Shown: in pieces, positions 1 through 8,679 of the stretch
Numbering within the stretch: position 1 is the stretch's first letter
Layout: each line of letters opens with the position of its first letter
Origin: Nocardioides sp. WS12
GTDB lineage: Bacteria > Actinomycetota > Actinomycetes > Propionibacteriales > Nocardioidaceae
DNA: 64,000 bases
Direction: 5' to 3'
Assembly: GCF_014108865.1 (NCBI RefSeq)
Contig: NZ_CP053928.1
Location: forward strand, 1,550,001-1,614,000
Notes under the pieces: model-generated
The model's input: only the letters and a program-made list of their open reading frames with translations
Told to the model about the DNA's origin: nothing
The model's database searches: none
Translations under genes and position numbers: made by a program

Positions 1-711
1 CCGCCGAACATGGGCAAGCCGCTCGCTGACGGAGCCACGATCCCGGTCGACCGGACCACGCCCGCGCTCGACCTCGACGTGCTGCTCAACGGCTTCCGCC
101 CGCTCTTCCGCGGACTCGAGCCGACCGAGGTCAACGAGCTGGCCGAGAACCTGATCGCCACCCTCCAGGGCAGGGGCGGCACGGTCGAGTCGCTCCTCGC
201 GAAGACCTCGAGCCTCACCAACGGGCTGGCCGACGACAGTACGGCGATCACCTCGCTCATCGACAACCTCGACGTGCTGCTGGGCAGCCTGGACACCCGC
301 GATGTCCAGCTGCGCCAGACGATCGGCCAGTTCCAGGAGCTGGTGTCGGGACTGGCGAACGACAAGGACCCCATCGCAACGTCCGTCACCTCGATCAACC
401 GGATGGCCGCTGCCCTGGCTGACCTCTTCAACGACGGGCGCGAGCCCTTCAAGCAGACCGTGATCGCAGTCAAGGACCTGGCGAAGTTGCTGAACACGAA
501 CACGAAGACCCTGAACAAGGTGCTGGCCTCGTTGCCCGGTGCCTACCAGGTGCTGGACCGGATCGGCTCCCACGGCAACACCTTCAACTTCTACCTCTGC
601 GCGGTGCAGGTCGTGATCAGCGGACCGGGCGGCAAGCCCATCAAGACGCCCATGGTCCGCAGCCAGACCGAGAGGTGCCAGGACAATCCGGAGAGGAGGG
701 GCCAGCGATGA
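1..711 (+). CDS. mceB: Mce family protein, MceB-like, 5' end outside window
   Basis: C-terminal part of an MCE-family subunit of a Mce lipid importer; the reading frame is open from base 1, so the N-terminal anchor and most of the MCE domain lie upstream. The first visible residues (PPNMGKPLADGATIPVDRT) match the end of an MCE beta-barrel domain, followed by about 200 residues of helix-rich, Leu/Thr/Asp-rich sequence that in this family forms the periplasmic needle or tunnel. It ends in a Cys-containing tail (FYLCAVQ, ERCQDN). The stop overlaps the next start as ATGA. Position before a C-D-E(lipoprotein)-F series suggests MceB; the letter is assigned by order only. Confidence 0.88.
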   Translation, partial: PPNMGKPLADGATIPVDRTTPALDLDVLLNGFRPLFRGLEPTEVNELAENLIATLQGRGGTVESLLAKTSSLTNGLADDSTAITSLIDNLDVLLGSLDTRDVQLRQTIGQFQELVSGLANDKDPIATSVTSINRMAAALADLFNDGREPFKQTVIAVKDLAKLLNTNTKTLNKVLASLPGAYQVLDRIGSHGNTFNFYLCAVQVVISGPGGKPIKTPMVRSQTERCQDNPERRGQR

Positions 712-1739
712 AGATGTTCCGTGAACGCAACCCGTTGCCGCTGGGCCTGGTCGTCGTGGTGGGCCTGGTCATGACCCTGCTCCTCGTGCTCAACATCGAC
801 GGCGTCGTCGGCGCCTTCGGGCGCAAGTACAGCGTGATGCTGCCCGAAGCAGCAGGCATCAAGCAGGGCGACCCGGTCCGGGTCAGCGGCCTGACCGTCG
901 GTCGTGTCGGCGAGGTGAGCCTCGAGGGCGAGGGGGTCCTCGTCGAGTTCGGCCTCACCGAGACCGGTATCGAACTCGGCAAGGAGACGACGGCCGAAGT
1001 CAGCGTCGAAACCGTGCTCGGCGACAAGGCGCTCGTCCTCACCTCCCAGGGCGGCGGCACCCTCGCCGAAGGCGACCGGATCCCGATCGAGCGGGCGAGC
1101 GTCCCGTACGAGGTGACCGATGCACTCGCCGAGCTCCAGCAGGAGACCGAGGAGATCGACGTCGACAAGGTTGCGACAGCGCTCGAGACCGTGGCTGGAA
1201 CCCTCGAGGGCGCAACCCCCGAGCTCGGCAACGCGATCACCGGAATGAGCCGGCTGTCGCAGACGATCAGCAGTCGCGACGACTCGTTGCGCAGCCTGCT
1301 CGCCAACGCCGATCAGTTCAGCGACGTGCTCGCGGACCGCAGCGGCGACCTGACCGCGCTGATGAAGGACGGCAACGTGCTGTTCACCGAGCTCCTGAAG
1401 AGGCGCAACGACATCACGGCACTGCTCGAGAACCTGTCGGCGATGGCGATCGAGTTGCGCGGCCTCGTCGCGGACAACAAGGACACGATCGGACCCGCGC
1501 TCCAGGAGCTCAACACCGTGATCGGCACCCTGCAGCAGAACAAGACCAACATCAGCAAGACACTGACGGGGATGTCGGTCTACGCCACCGGCCTCGGCGA
1601 GGTCGTCTCCAGCGGCGAGTTCTTCTCGGCGTACCTCCAGAACCTGCTGCCCGGCAACATGCTCCAGCCCGGGATCTCGGAGCTGGGCCTGTCGGGTGTC
1701 GACCTGAGCGGACTGCTCGGAGGAGGTACCACCCCATGA
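708..1739 (+). CDS. mceC: Mce family protein, MceC-like
   Basis: Membrane-anchored MCE subunit of about 343 residues. The ATG at 708 is chosen over an in-frame start at 675 because GAGAGGAGGGG lies just upstream and because it gives the ATGA overlap typical of this operon. It has an N-terminal membrane anchor (about residues 10-31), an MCE domain (about 38-115, with GDPVRVSGLTVGRVGEV) and a long helical region with repeated (L/I)xxL patterns to the end. It probably forms one of six chains of the hetero-hexameric Mce tunnel that carries lipids between the outer layer and the YrbE permease. Coupled by 4-base overlaps to the genes on both sides. Confidence 0.9.
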   Translation: MKMFRERNPLPLGLVVVVGLVMTLLLVLNIDGVVGAFGRKYSVMLPEAAGIKQGDPVRVSGLTVGRVGEVSLEGEGVLVEFGLTETGIELGKETTAEVSVETVLGDKALVLTSQGGGTLAEGDRIPIERASVPYEVTDALAELQQETEEIDVDKVATALETVAGTLEGATPELGNAITGMSRLSQTISSRDDSLRSLLANADQFSDVLADRSGDLTALMKDGNVLFTELLKRRNDITALLENLSAMAIELRGLVADNKDTIGPALQELNTVIGTLQQNKTNISKTLTGMSVYATGLGEVVSSGEFFSAYLQNLLPGNMLQPGISELGLSGVDLSGLLGGGTTP

Positions 1740-2878
1740 GCACGATCAAGAAGATCCTCGCCACCCCGCGTCTGCGCCTGCTTCTCGCGCTCGCCCTGGT
1801 CGCCGTCGCCGTCCTCACGGTCGGCTTCCGCGACAAGGGGAGCACCGACCTGGTCGCATGGTTCCCGAGCACCGACGGCATCTACGCCGGTGACGAGGTG
1901 CGGGTGCTGGGTGTCCCGGTCGGCAAGATCGACAGCATCGACCCCGACGGCACCAAGGTGCGGGTGGCCTTCCACGTGAACTCCGACATCAAGATCCCCA
2001 AGGACGCCAAGGCGGTCATCGTTGCGCCGTCACTGGTCAGCAGTCGCTACCTCCAGCTCACCCCTCGGTACGACGGCGGGCCGGTCATGGCGGACGGCTC
2101 GACCATCGAGCTCGCCGACACGGCCGTGCCGGTCGAGTGGGACGACATCAAGGAGCAGCTCAACGGCCTCGCTGAAGCGCTCGGTCCGCGCGGAGCGAAC
2201 AAGAACGGCGCTCTCTCGGACCTGGTCGACGCGGGTTCGACAGCGCTCGACGGTCAGGGAGCCACCATCAACCAGACGATCGCCGACCTCTCCAATGCAG
2301 TCGGGGTGCTCGACAGCGGCGGGGACGACGCGTTCTCGGTCGTGCGCAACCTGCAGGTGTTCGTCGCCGCCCTTGCCCAGAGCGACGGGCAGATGAAGAG
2401 GTTCATCCAGAACCTCGACGCCGTCTCGGCGGTGCTGGTCGACGACAAGCGCATGGTGCGCAGCGCGCTGCGCAATCTCAGCGCTGCGGTCGGCGACGTG
2501 GAAGGCTTCATCAAGGACAACCGTGCCGGACTGAACACCGCCGTCACCCGGCTGTCCGACATCGTCCAGGTCGTCAACAAGCAGCAGGGCGACCTCGCGC
2601 AGATCCTGCACGTCGCGCCGAACGCGCTTGAGAACCTGACCGAGTCGTACCACGAGAACCAGAACGCGGTCGGGGTCAACCTCAACTCCGCCAACATCTT
2701 CTCGCCCGGATCGCTGATCTGTGGCGCGATCGGGGGCGCGGCGGGCACGGACGAGGCAGGCACCGAGAAACTCTGCAACGACCTGCTCGGGAACCTGCTC
2801 GGACAGGTCGTCGACAACCCTCAGTCCCAGGAGTTGCTCGACGCCCTCCTGCTGCTGATCGCCGGGGCCGGCTCATGA
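1736..2878 (+). CDS. mceD: Mce family protein, MceD-like
   Basis: MCE subunit of 380 residues. N-terminal anchor at about 13-31, MCE domain at about 38-112 (GDEVRVLGVPVGKID, then SSRYLQLTPRYDGG), then coiled or helical repeats, and a hydrophobic C-terminus (LLDALLLLIAGAGS). The start overlaps the previous stop (ATGA), and AGGAGG lies upstream. Lipid-import role is inferred from family and operon. No unusual features; substrate cannot be read from sequence. Confidence 0.9.
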   Translation: MSTIKKILATPRLRLLLALALVAVAVLTVGFRDKGSTDLVAWFPSTDGIYAGDEVRVLGVPVGKIDSIDPDGTKVRVAFHVNSDIKIPKDAKAVIVAPSLVSSRYLQLTPRYDGGPVMADGSTIELADTAVPVEWDDIKEQLNGLAEALGPRGANKNGALSDLVDAGSTALDGQGATINQTIADLSNAVGVLDSGGDDAFSVVRNLQVFVAALAQSDGQMKRFIQNLDAVSAVLVDDKRMVRSALRNLSAAVGDVEGFIKDNRAGLNTAVTRLSDIVQVVNKQQGDLAQILHVAPNALENLTESYHENQNAVGVNLNSANIFSPGSLICGAIGGAAGTDEAGTEKLCNDLLGNLLGQVVDNPQSQELLDALLLLIAGAGS

Positions 2879-4122
2879 GGTCCGCCACCATGCGTCGCTT
2901 CGGGCTGGCCTGCGTGCTCGCCCTGGTCGTGCTGCTCTCGGGGTGCCGCTTCGACGGCATCGACTCGATGGTCCTGCCGGGCGCCAAGGGGAACGGTGAG
3001 GACGCCGTCAAGCTCACCGTCGAACTCCCCGACGTCGGCACCCTGAACGTCAACGCCGACGTCAAGGTCGACGACATCGCCGTCGGGACGGTCACCGACG
3101 TGCGGGTCGAGAACTGGCACGCCGTCGCCGAGCTCACCCTGGAGCCCGACGTCGACCTGCCCGCCAACGCGGTCGCCAAGGTGGGCGTCAACACGCTTCT
3201 CGGTGCCGCCTACGTCGAACTCGTGGCGCCGGCAAAGCCTGAGGGGACGCTGGCCAGCGGCGACCGGATCCCGCTGGAGCGCGGCCGCGCCTACCCCTCG
3301 ACCGAACAAGTGCTGTCCGCAGCGTCCCTCGCCCTCAACGGCGGCGGCCTGGAGCAGATCGCGACGATCACCACCGAGCTCAACCAGGTGCTCGGTGGCA
3401 ATGACCGGGCCGTGGCCAGCCTGCTGCCCCGGCTCGACTCCTTCGTCGGGGCACTCGACAGCCAGCGCGAGGAGATCCTCGGCGCGGTTCGGGACATGGC
3501 TCGGCTGTCCCAGCGGTTCGCGAAGAACCGCGGCGTCCTGACCACCGCCCTCGACGAGATCGGACCCGCCCTCGAGGCACTGGCGAAGAACCGTCCCGAC
3601 CTCACCAAGGCGCTGACCTCCCTGACCCGCCTCAGCGACGTCGCGACGCCGCTCGTCGGCAGGGTCAAGGACGACCTGATCGCCGGCCTCAAGGACCTGG
3701 TTCCGGTGCTGGAGGCCGTGACCGCCGCCGGCGACTCCGCCGTGTCGGCGCTCGGTTTCGCGGTGACCTTCCCGTTTGCTCCCGAGACCGTCCAGAACGC
3801 CTGCCGCGGGTCCTACTGCAACCTCACCCTGATGCTCGACCTGACCAACTCGGCGCTCCTGAACGGCTTCATCCGTCCCGATGGCTCCATCGGGATCCCG
3901 GGGCTCCCCGGCCTGCCGGACCTCGGCAAGCTGCTCGGGGGCCTGTTGCCCGGTGTCACCGGACTGCTCAACGGACTCACGGGAGGTGCCCGCACCGACG
4001 GCTCGACTACGAAGTCCGGCGGGGCCGGTGGCGCGGGAACCGCGCAGAACCCGGGCAGCAGCCCCGACATCGCCGACACCCTCGAGGAACTCCTCGGCGG
4101 AATCCTGGGAGGCGGACGATGA
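2875..4122 (+). CDS. mceE: Mce lipoprotein, MceE-like (LprK type)
   Basis: MCE subunit of 415 residues and the only visible one with a lipobox: the signal peptide ends LLSGC, giving lipidation at Cys24. MCE domain at about 43-120, helical region to about 330, then a Gly/Pro/Leu-rich segment (GLPGLPDLGKLLGG) and a Gly/Ser/Thr tail. In canonical actinobacterial mce operons the fifth MCE gene is this lipoprotein, which supports the B-to-F lettering here. It overlaps the genes on both sides by 4 bases. Contrast with the second mce operon in this window, where no subunit has a lipobox. Confidence 0.92.
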   Translation: MRSATMRRFGLACVLALVVLLSGCRFDGIDSMVLPGAKGNGEDAVKLTVELPDVGTLNVNADVKVDDIAVGTVTDVRVENWHAVAELTLEPDVDLPANAVAKVGVNTLLGAAYVELVAPAKPEGTLASGDRIPLERGRAYPSTEQVLSAASLALNGGGLEQIATITTELNQVLGGNDRAVASLLPRLDSFVGALDSQREEILGAVRDMARLSQRFAKNRGVLTTALDEIGPALEALAKNRPDLTKALTSLTRLSDVATPLVGRVKDDLIAGLKDLVPVLEAVTAAGDSAVSALGFAVTFPFAPETVQNACRGSYCNLTLMLDLTNSALLNGFIRPDGSIGIPGLPGLPDLGKLLGGLLPGVTGLLNGLTGGARTDGSTTKSGGAGGAGTAQNPGSSPDIADTLEELLGGILGGGR

Positions 4123-5285
4123 TCCTCAAGGGTGCAGCTCCGATCATCAGGAAGCAGCTGATCGCCTTCGGCATCGCGGCCGTCGTCGGCGCGGTCGTCC
4201 TCGCCGTCTCCTTCCTGCGCGTTCCCGAACAGCTCGGCATCGGCCGCCACACGGTGTCTGCCGAGTTCGCCCAGGCGGCCGGCCTGTACACCGGCGCCGA
4301 GGTGACCTACCTGGGCCACCCGGTCGGAAAGGTCGAGAAGCTGAACCTCGCCGGCGACCGGATGGTCGCCGAGTTCAGCCTCGTCAACGACGTCGACATC
4401 CCGGCCACGGTCACCGCGGAGATCCACAGCCGATCCGCCGTCGGGGAGCAGTACGTGTCCCTGGTCCCCGACCGCAATGAGGGCAAGGGTTCCTTGCTGG
4501 CCGATGGCGACGTGATCCCGCTCGACCGGACGTCGTACCCGGTGGAGATCGGGCCGGTGCTCGACAACGTCCAGGCCCTGGTGTCCAGCCTCGACGAGGA
4601 GAAGCTGTCGCTGCTCATCGACGAGAGCGGCCAGGCACTGTCCGGCCGGGCAGGCGACCTGCAGGCACTGCTGGACAGCGGATCGAACCTGATCGAGACG
4701 GCCGACGCGAACTTCCGACCGACGGCCGACCTACTGCGGGACCTCGGACCGGTCCTGGGCACCATCAACGGGGAGCGCGAGGGCATCGCCCGGCTGACCA
4801 GGAACCTCGACCAGGTCACGGCGGAGCTGCGTGCCGGCGATGCCGACCTGCGCAAGCTCCTGGCGGACGGGCCGGCCTTCACGACCGAGACGATCGGCCT
4901 GATCGACGACCTCTCGATCTCGCTGCCGACCTTGTTGCAGCGGACCAACCCCGTCCTCGGGACGTTGCGCACCTACAACGGCCACCTCGCGCAGATCCTG
5001 TCCGACTACCCGCTCGCGGTCGCGACGGTGCAGTCCGTGACCTTGCCTGCGCTCAGCAGCCACGCCGTGCGACTGACCCTGGCCAACGCCGACAAGCCTC
5101 CCGTGTGTGTGAAGGGGTTCGTCCCTGCCGGGAAGTGGGCGTCCCCGTTCGACGACTCACCGCGGACGACCCCGCTGTCCTACTGCAAGTTGCCGTCCAA
5201 CGATCCGCGCGGTGTGCGCGGAGCCCGCAACATCCCGTGTCCGGCCGACCCCGGACGCCGCGAAGGCGATGCGACGAGGTGCTGA
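4119..5285 (+). CDS. mceF: Mce family protein, MceF-like
   Basis: Last MCE subunit of the first operon, 388 residues. Anchor at about 15-33, MCE domain at about 44-120 (GAEVTYLGHPVGKVEKL, EQYVSLVPD), helical domain to about 310, then a Cys-containing C-terminal extension (PVCVKGF, SYCKL, IPCPADP, final C). Four cysteines in the tail could form disulfides outside the membrane; this is inference. ATGA overlap with MceE, and the next gene starts 19 bases after the stop. Confidence 0.9.
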   Translation: MILKGAAPIIRKQLIAFGIAAVVGAVVLAVSFLRVPEQLGIGRHTVSAEFAQAAGLYTGAEVTYLGHPVGKVEKLNLAGDRMVAEFSLVNDVDIPATVTAEIHSRSAVGEQYVSLVPDRNEGKGSLLADGDVIPLDRTSYPVEIGPVLDNVQALVSSLDEEKLSLLIDESGQALSGRAGDLQALLDSGSNLIETADANFRPTADLLRDLGPVLGTINGEREGIARLTRNLDQVTAELRAGDADLRKLLADGPAFTTETIGLIDDLSISLPTLLQRTNPVLGTLRTYNGHLAQILSDYPLAVATVQSVTLPALSSHAVRLTLANADKPPVCVKGFVPAGKWASPFDDSPRTTPLSYCKLPSNDPRGVRGARNIPCPADPGRREGDATRC

Positions 5286-5304
5286 ACCGAACCGAGGAGA
5301 ACTC

Positions 5305-6087
5305 ATGACGCTCACCGACGCTTCCCGCGCGCCAGCAGACCAGGCACAGGTCCACGGGGACTACGTGACGCTGCGGGTCGCCCTGCTGCTCGTTGGCAGC
5401 TATGTCGTGTTCGGCCTGCTCGGCTTCGCCGTGTTTGCGGGCTTCTGGCCTCCGCCGGGCGAGGACTGGACAGCCAACGAGATTCACGCCTACTTCGTGG
5501 AGCACAAGACCGGGCTGACCCTCGGCATGGTGATGATGGCGTTCGCGGGTCCCTTCTACGTCACGTGGAGCGTGGCGATCTCGAAGGTGATCGGCCGGAT
5601 CGAGGGACCGATGGGTCCCCTGGCCGGCATCCAGGTGATCGGCGGACTCCTGACCGGGCTGGTCACGTTCGTCCCGGCGACGATCTGGATCACGGCGGCG
5701 TTCCGGGTCGAGGAACGCTCGCCCGAGATGGTGCAGACGCTCTACGACTTCGGCTGGATGTTCTTCGACACCACCTTCGTCTGCTCCGCGCTGCAGAGCG
5801 TGGCGATCGGTGTCGCGATCCTGCGCGACCGCCGGGTGGTGACCCTCTACCCGCGCTGGTTCGCCTACGTCTCGTTCTTCACCGCGTTCTGCTACGTCCC
5901 ATTGACGGTGATGCCGTTCGTGAAGACCGGGCTGTTTGCGTGGCACGGCGGCATCAGCTTCTGGGTCGTCTTCGTCGAGTTCTTCGTGTTCACCGCGCTC
6001 GGCACCTGGCTGACCTGGAAGGCGCTGAGCCAGCTCGAGCGGGACGATCTCGCGGCGGTCACGGAGACGACGGCGCTGCGGTCCTGA
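5305..6087 (+). CDS. multi-pass membrane protein of unknown function
   Basis: About 260 residues with five hydrophobic segments (roughly 24-47, 72-95, 106-130, 150-175 and 190-240). I do not recognise a named family. It is clearly paralogous to the protein at 6953-7675: both share a P(R)WF-Y-F-AFC-P-FKTG-FAW-G-SFW pattern in the C-terminal half and RIEG in the middle. The ATG at 5305 is chosen for the GAGGAGAAC ribosome site. It follows mceF by 19 bases, so it is probably cotranscribed and may be an accessory factor of the Mce importer (inference). Its 3' end overlaps the convergent hydrolase by 29 bases. Confidence 0.82.
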   Translation: MTLTDASRAPADQAQVHGDYVTLRVALLLVGSYVVFGLLGFAVFAGFWPPPGEDWTANEIHAYFVEHKTGLTLGMVMMAFAGPFYVTWSVAISKVIGRIEGPMGPLAGIQVIGGLLTGLVTFVPATIWITAAFRVEERSPEMVQTLYDFGWMFFDTTFVCSALQSVAIGVAILRDRRVVTLYPRWFAYVSFFTAFCYVPLTVMPFVKTGLFAWHGGISFWVVFVEFFVFTALGTWLTWKALSQLERDDLAAVTETTALRS

Positions 6088-6877
6088 CCCGGTTCGCGAT
6101 CAGCTCGGCCACCAGGCCCGGATCGTCGAGCATCGGCAGGTGGCCGACGTCGGGTACGTCGACCTCGTCGACGCGCAGGTGCCGGAATCCGTCGCGCGCC
6201 CAGTCCCCCGAGAGCACCCGGTCGTCACCGGACCACGCGATCGTGGTCGGCGCGCCGACACGGAGGATCGCGGTGAGCTGCCGTGCTTCGGCGTGGCCGA
6301 TCGCGGCCCGCAATGCCTGACAGTCGGCCAGGTCCTGCACGAACCTGACGGTGTCCGCCACCGTGACGGCGGGCGGGTCGTGGACGACGGGCGCCAGGAC
6401 GGCACGTCGTACCCGGGCCGCCCGGAGGAAGCGTGGGGTGCGCTCGAGTCGACGGGCCACGCGGTGCCCGAGCACGAACCGCGAGACCACGAGCTTCTCG
6501 CCGACCGAGCCGGGACGCCAGCCGCCGGCCGGGGCGAGGCAGAGCACGCTCAGTGCGCGGCCACGTTCGGCGAGGCGCAGGGCGAGCCAGCCGCCGAGCG
6601 AGTTGCCGACCACGTGGATCCGGTCGATGCTGAGCTGGTCGAGCTGGCGCTCGAGGTCGTCGACCATCTGCTCGGGAGCGGAGTTCGCAGCGTCCCGGCT
6701 CAGCCGGGTACCGCCGCGATGGCCGGCAACCACGGGCGCCACCGCCGTCAGGTGCGGGGGGAGCGCCGCCTCGACCTCGCGCCAGACCCAGGGTCCGCAG
6801 CCCATGCCGTGCAGGAGGAGCACCCGGTCGGGTGCGTCCTGTCGGCGGCCGGGACCGCGAGAGGGTTGCTCGATCAC
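6059..6877 (-). CDS. alpha/beta-fold hydrolase
   Basis: 272 residues (GTG start). Alpha/beta hydrolase fold with the oxyanion region LLLHGMGCGPW (about 20-30), nucleophile elbow GNSLGG (Ser93), a likely acid in SGDDRV and the catalytic His in VGHLPMLDDP near the C-terminus. Esterase, lipase or C-C hydrolase activity is possible; the substrate is not readable. It lies opposite to its neighbours and its promoter region is shared with the membrane-protein/NorE operon starting at 6953. The palindrome TTTAGACTAAA sits 11 bases upstream of the start, so the hydrolase may be repressed through it. No convincing ribosome site was seen; a leaderless message is possible. Confidence 0.85.
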   Translation of the reverse strand: MIEQPSRGPGRRQDAPDRVLLLHGMGCGPWVWREVEAALPPHLTAVAPVVAGHRGGTRLSRDAANSAPEQMVDDLERQLDQLSIDRIHVVGNSLGGWLALRLAERGRALSVLCLAPAGGWRPGSVGEKLVVSRFVLGHRVARRLERTPRFLRAARVRRAVLAPVVHDPPAVTVADTVRFVQDLADCQALRAAIGHAEARQLTAILRVGAPTTIAWSGDDRVLSGDWARDGFRHLRVDEVDVPDVGHLPMLDDPGLVAELIANRVRTAAPSSP

Positions 6878-6887
6878 AAGAATCTAC

Positions 6888-6898
6888 TTTAGACTAAA
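6888..6898. promoter_or_regulatory. palindrome TTTAGACTAAA, candidate operator
   Basis: Perfect 5-1-5 inverted repeat in the AT-rich intergenic region between the divergent hydrolase (start 6877) and membrane-protein gene (start 6953). Related 11-mers occur at 33222 and 33361, giving the common form TYTAR-n-YTARA. Probably a repressor site; the regulator is unknown. Confidence 0.5.
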
Positions 6899-6952
6899 TT
6901 TTATTGGGTCAACGAATGTTGTGACCCGGACAACGAAGTCAAGGAGCAAGCC

Positions 6953-7675
6953 ATGATGTCGCGGCCCGTCCAGATCGCCTGCGCCTGCAGCGGATTCATG
7001 CTTGTCGTGCTCCTGTTCGGGGGACTGATCGCCTCGGGATGGATGCCGCCGCCGTCGCCGTCCGACACCGCCGACGAGGTGGCCCGGCAGATCGCCGATG
7101 ACTACAACGGCATCCGGCTCGGCGCGGTCCTGATGCTCTTCGGTGCCGGCTTCACCGTGCCGATGGGCGCGCTCATCGCGGCCCACATCAAGCGGATCGA
7201 GGGCGACTTCTCACCCCTGGCCTACATCCAGATCATCGGATCCGCAGGCGGTCTCTTCGCGATCTCGATGCCGGTGCTGATCTTCGGCGCTGCCGCGTTC
7301 CGCCCGGACCGCGATCCCGACCTGCTCCGGATGCTGATCGACCTGGCCTGGGTGCCCTTCATCATGAATGGCCCGCCGGCCATCCTGCAGTGCGTCTCCT
7401 GGGGTGTTGCGATCCTCTCTGACAAGCGCGAGAACCCGCCGTTCCCGCGCTGGTTCGGCTACTTCAACTTCTGGGCCGCGTTCTGCTTCCTGCCGGCGTT
7501 CCTGCTGCTCTTCTTCAAGACCGGGCCCTTCGCCTGGAACGGCCTGCTGTCCTTCTGGCTGGCGGCAGCACTGTTCGGCGGCTGGTTCCTCGTGGGCTCC
7601 GTGATGCTGTTGCGCGCCGTGCCGCCGGTCGATGCCGCGCAGGAGCGTGCACCCGAGTCCCTGGTCGCCTCGTGA
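6953..7675 (+). CDS. multi-pass membrane protein, paralogue of 5305-6087
   Basis: 240 residues, five predicted membrane segments, preceded by an AAGGAG site 7 bases from the ATG. It shares with the 5305 protein the motifs WxPPP after helix 1, KRIEG in the centre and PRWF-Y-F-AFC-P-FKTGPFAW-G-SFW toward the C-terminus. Function unknown. It opens a three-gene operon with NorE-like (4-base GTGA overlap) and NorF-like genes, so it may be a membrane partner of an oxidase-like complex or of lipid transport; neither can be chosen from sequence alone. Confidence 0.82.
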   Translation: MMSRPVQIACACSGFMLVVLLFGGLIASGWMPPPSPSDTADEVARQIADDYNGIRLGAVLMLFGAGFTVPMGALIAAHIKRIEGDFSPLAYIQIIGSAGGLFAISMPVLIFGAAAFRPDRDPDLLRMLIDLAWVPFIMNGPPAILQCVSWGVAILSDKRENPPFPRWFGYFNFWAAFCFLPAFLLLFFKTGPFAWNGLLSFWLAAALFGGWFLVGSVMLLRAVPPVDAAQERAPESLVAS

Positions 7676-8298
7676 CGGTCGGGACCGTACCTGCCGAGGA
7701 GCTGCCGACGGACATCGATCCCGCCGCGGCGCCGGAGTCCGGTCGTCCGAAGAGGATTCCGGGCGAGGAGGGGCTCTGGGTCTTCATCCTCGGCGACATG
7801 GCGGTCTTCGCCCTGTTCTTCGGGACCATCCTCGTCACCCGCGGCGAGGACCCTGGCATGTTCGCCGCGGCGCAGCACGAGTTGCATCCCGTGTTCGGCA
7901 TCATCAACACCGCCCTGCTGCTGACGGGATCCCTCTTCGTCATCCGCGGACTGCGTCGCCTCGGCGACGGTACGGCGGCATCAAGCCGCTTGTTCGCGCT
8001 GACCCTCGTGTGCGCGCTGGGCTTCGCCGCCATCAAGGCGACGGAGTACACGCTGCTCGTCCAGGAGGGTTACTCCGGCGGCAGCAACGACTTCTTCATG
8101 TACTACTTCGTCTTCACTGGCATCCACCTGGCGCACCTGGTGATCGGCGCGATCATCATGATCTTCATGGTCCGCACGGCCCGCCGGGTCCAGGTGAGCG
8201 CGGGGCAGCGCAAGTTCGCCGAGTGCGGCGCCATCTACTGGCACATGGTCGACCTCTTGTGGCTGGTCCTGTTCCCCCTGCTCTACCTGATCCGGTGA
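7672..8298 (+). CDS. heme-copper oxidase subunit III family protein (NorE-like)
   Basis: 208 residues, GTG start overlapping the previous stop. Cytochrome c oxidase subunit III fold with five helices: EEGLWVFILGDMAVFALFF near residue 35, FTGIHLAHLVIG around 145, and YWHMVDLLWLVLFPLLYLI at the C-terminus, which is the NorE/COX3 signature. The 5-helix length fits NorE-type proteins rather than full 7-helix COX3. No catalytic subunit I or II gene is in this window, so it is an orphan accessory subunit here. The next gene encodes the usual small partner. Confidence 0.85.
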   Translation: MTVGTVPAEELPTDIDPAAAPESGRPKRIPGEEGLWVFILGDMAVFALFFGTILVTRGEDPGMFAAAQHELHPVFGIINTALLLTGSLFVIRGLRRLGDGTAASSRLFALTLVCALGFAAIKATEYTLLVQEGYSGGSNDFFMYYFVFTGIHLAHLVIGAIIMIFMVRTARRVQVSAGQRKFAECGAIYWHMVDLLWLVLFPLLYLIR

Positions 8299-8308
8299 GG
8301 TGACTGCC

Positions 8309-8578
8309 ATGCTCGCGCGACTCTTCAGCGACCGTCAGACCAACGTGTGGATGGTCCTGGTTGCGGCCACGGTTCTCACTGCGGTGGTCGGCCTCGAACA
8401 GCACGGCGGCTCTGCCGCCATCGGCCTGCTCCTCCTGGGTATCGCCTTCATCAAGATCCGCCTGGTTGCCCTGCACTTCATGGAGATCCGCGAAGCGCCG
8501 CTGCCGCTGCGGCTGCTCGTCGAGGCTTACGTCGGGGTCACCTTCGTGGTGCTCGTCGTGATCTACGTCGTCGCCTGA
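8309..8578 (+). CDS. cytochrome c oxidase subunit IV family protein (NorF-like)
   Basis: Small hydrophobic protein of 89 residues with three helices and the motif (G)IAFIKIRLVALHFMEIREAP, typical of prokaryotic COX4/NorF proteins. The ATG at 8309 is chosen over an in-frame GTG at 8300 because GGTGAGG lies 8 bases upstream of it. It lies 10 bases after the NorE-like stop, so the pair is cotranscribed. It presumably stabilises or modulates a nitric oxide reductase or oxidase complex encoded elsewhere (inference). Confidence 0.82.
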   Translation: MLARLFSDRQTNVWMVLVAATVLTAVVGLEQHGGSAAIGLLLLGIAFIKIRLVALHFMEIREAPLPLRLLVEAYVGVTFVVLVVIYVVA

Positions 8579-8595
8579 GGCGGCAACTCCGCTGA

Positions 8596-8609
8596 TACGT
8601 ACGTACGTA
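8596..8609. promoter_or_regulatory. TACGTACGTACGTA self-complementary run
   Basis: 14-base perfect palindrome made of TACG steps, about 70 bases upstream of the acyl-CoA-synthetase-like gene (GTG 8680). The TACGTA core recurs in the long inverted repeat at 12093-12116 upstream of the LuxR-type regulator, suggesting a shared operator. Confidence 0.4.
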
Positions 8610-8679
8610 GGTATTCGCCCCGATCCTTCGGCACCCGGGTAGCCGGGAACATCTGCAGTGGTCAGGAGGGTGAGAATTC

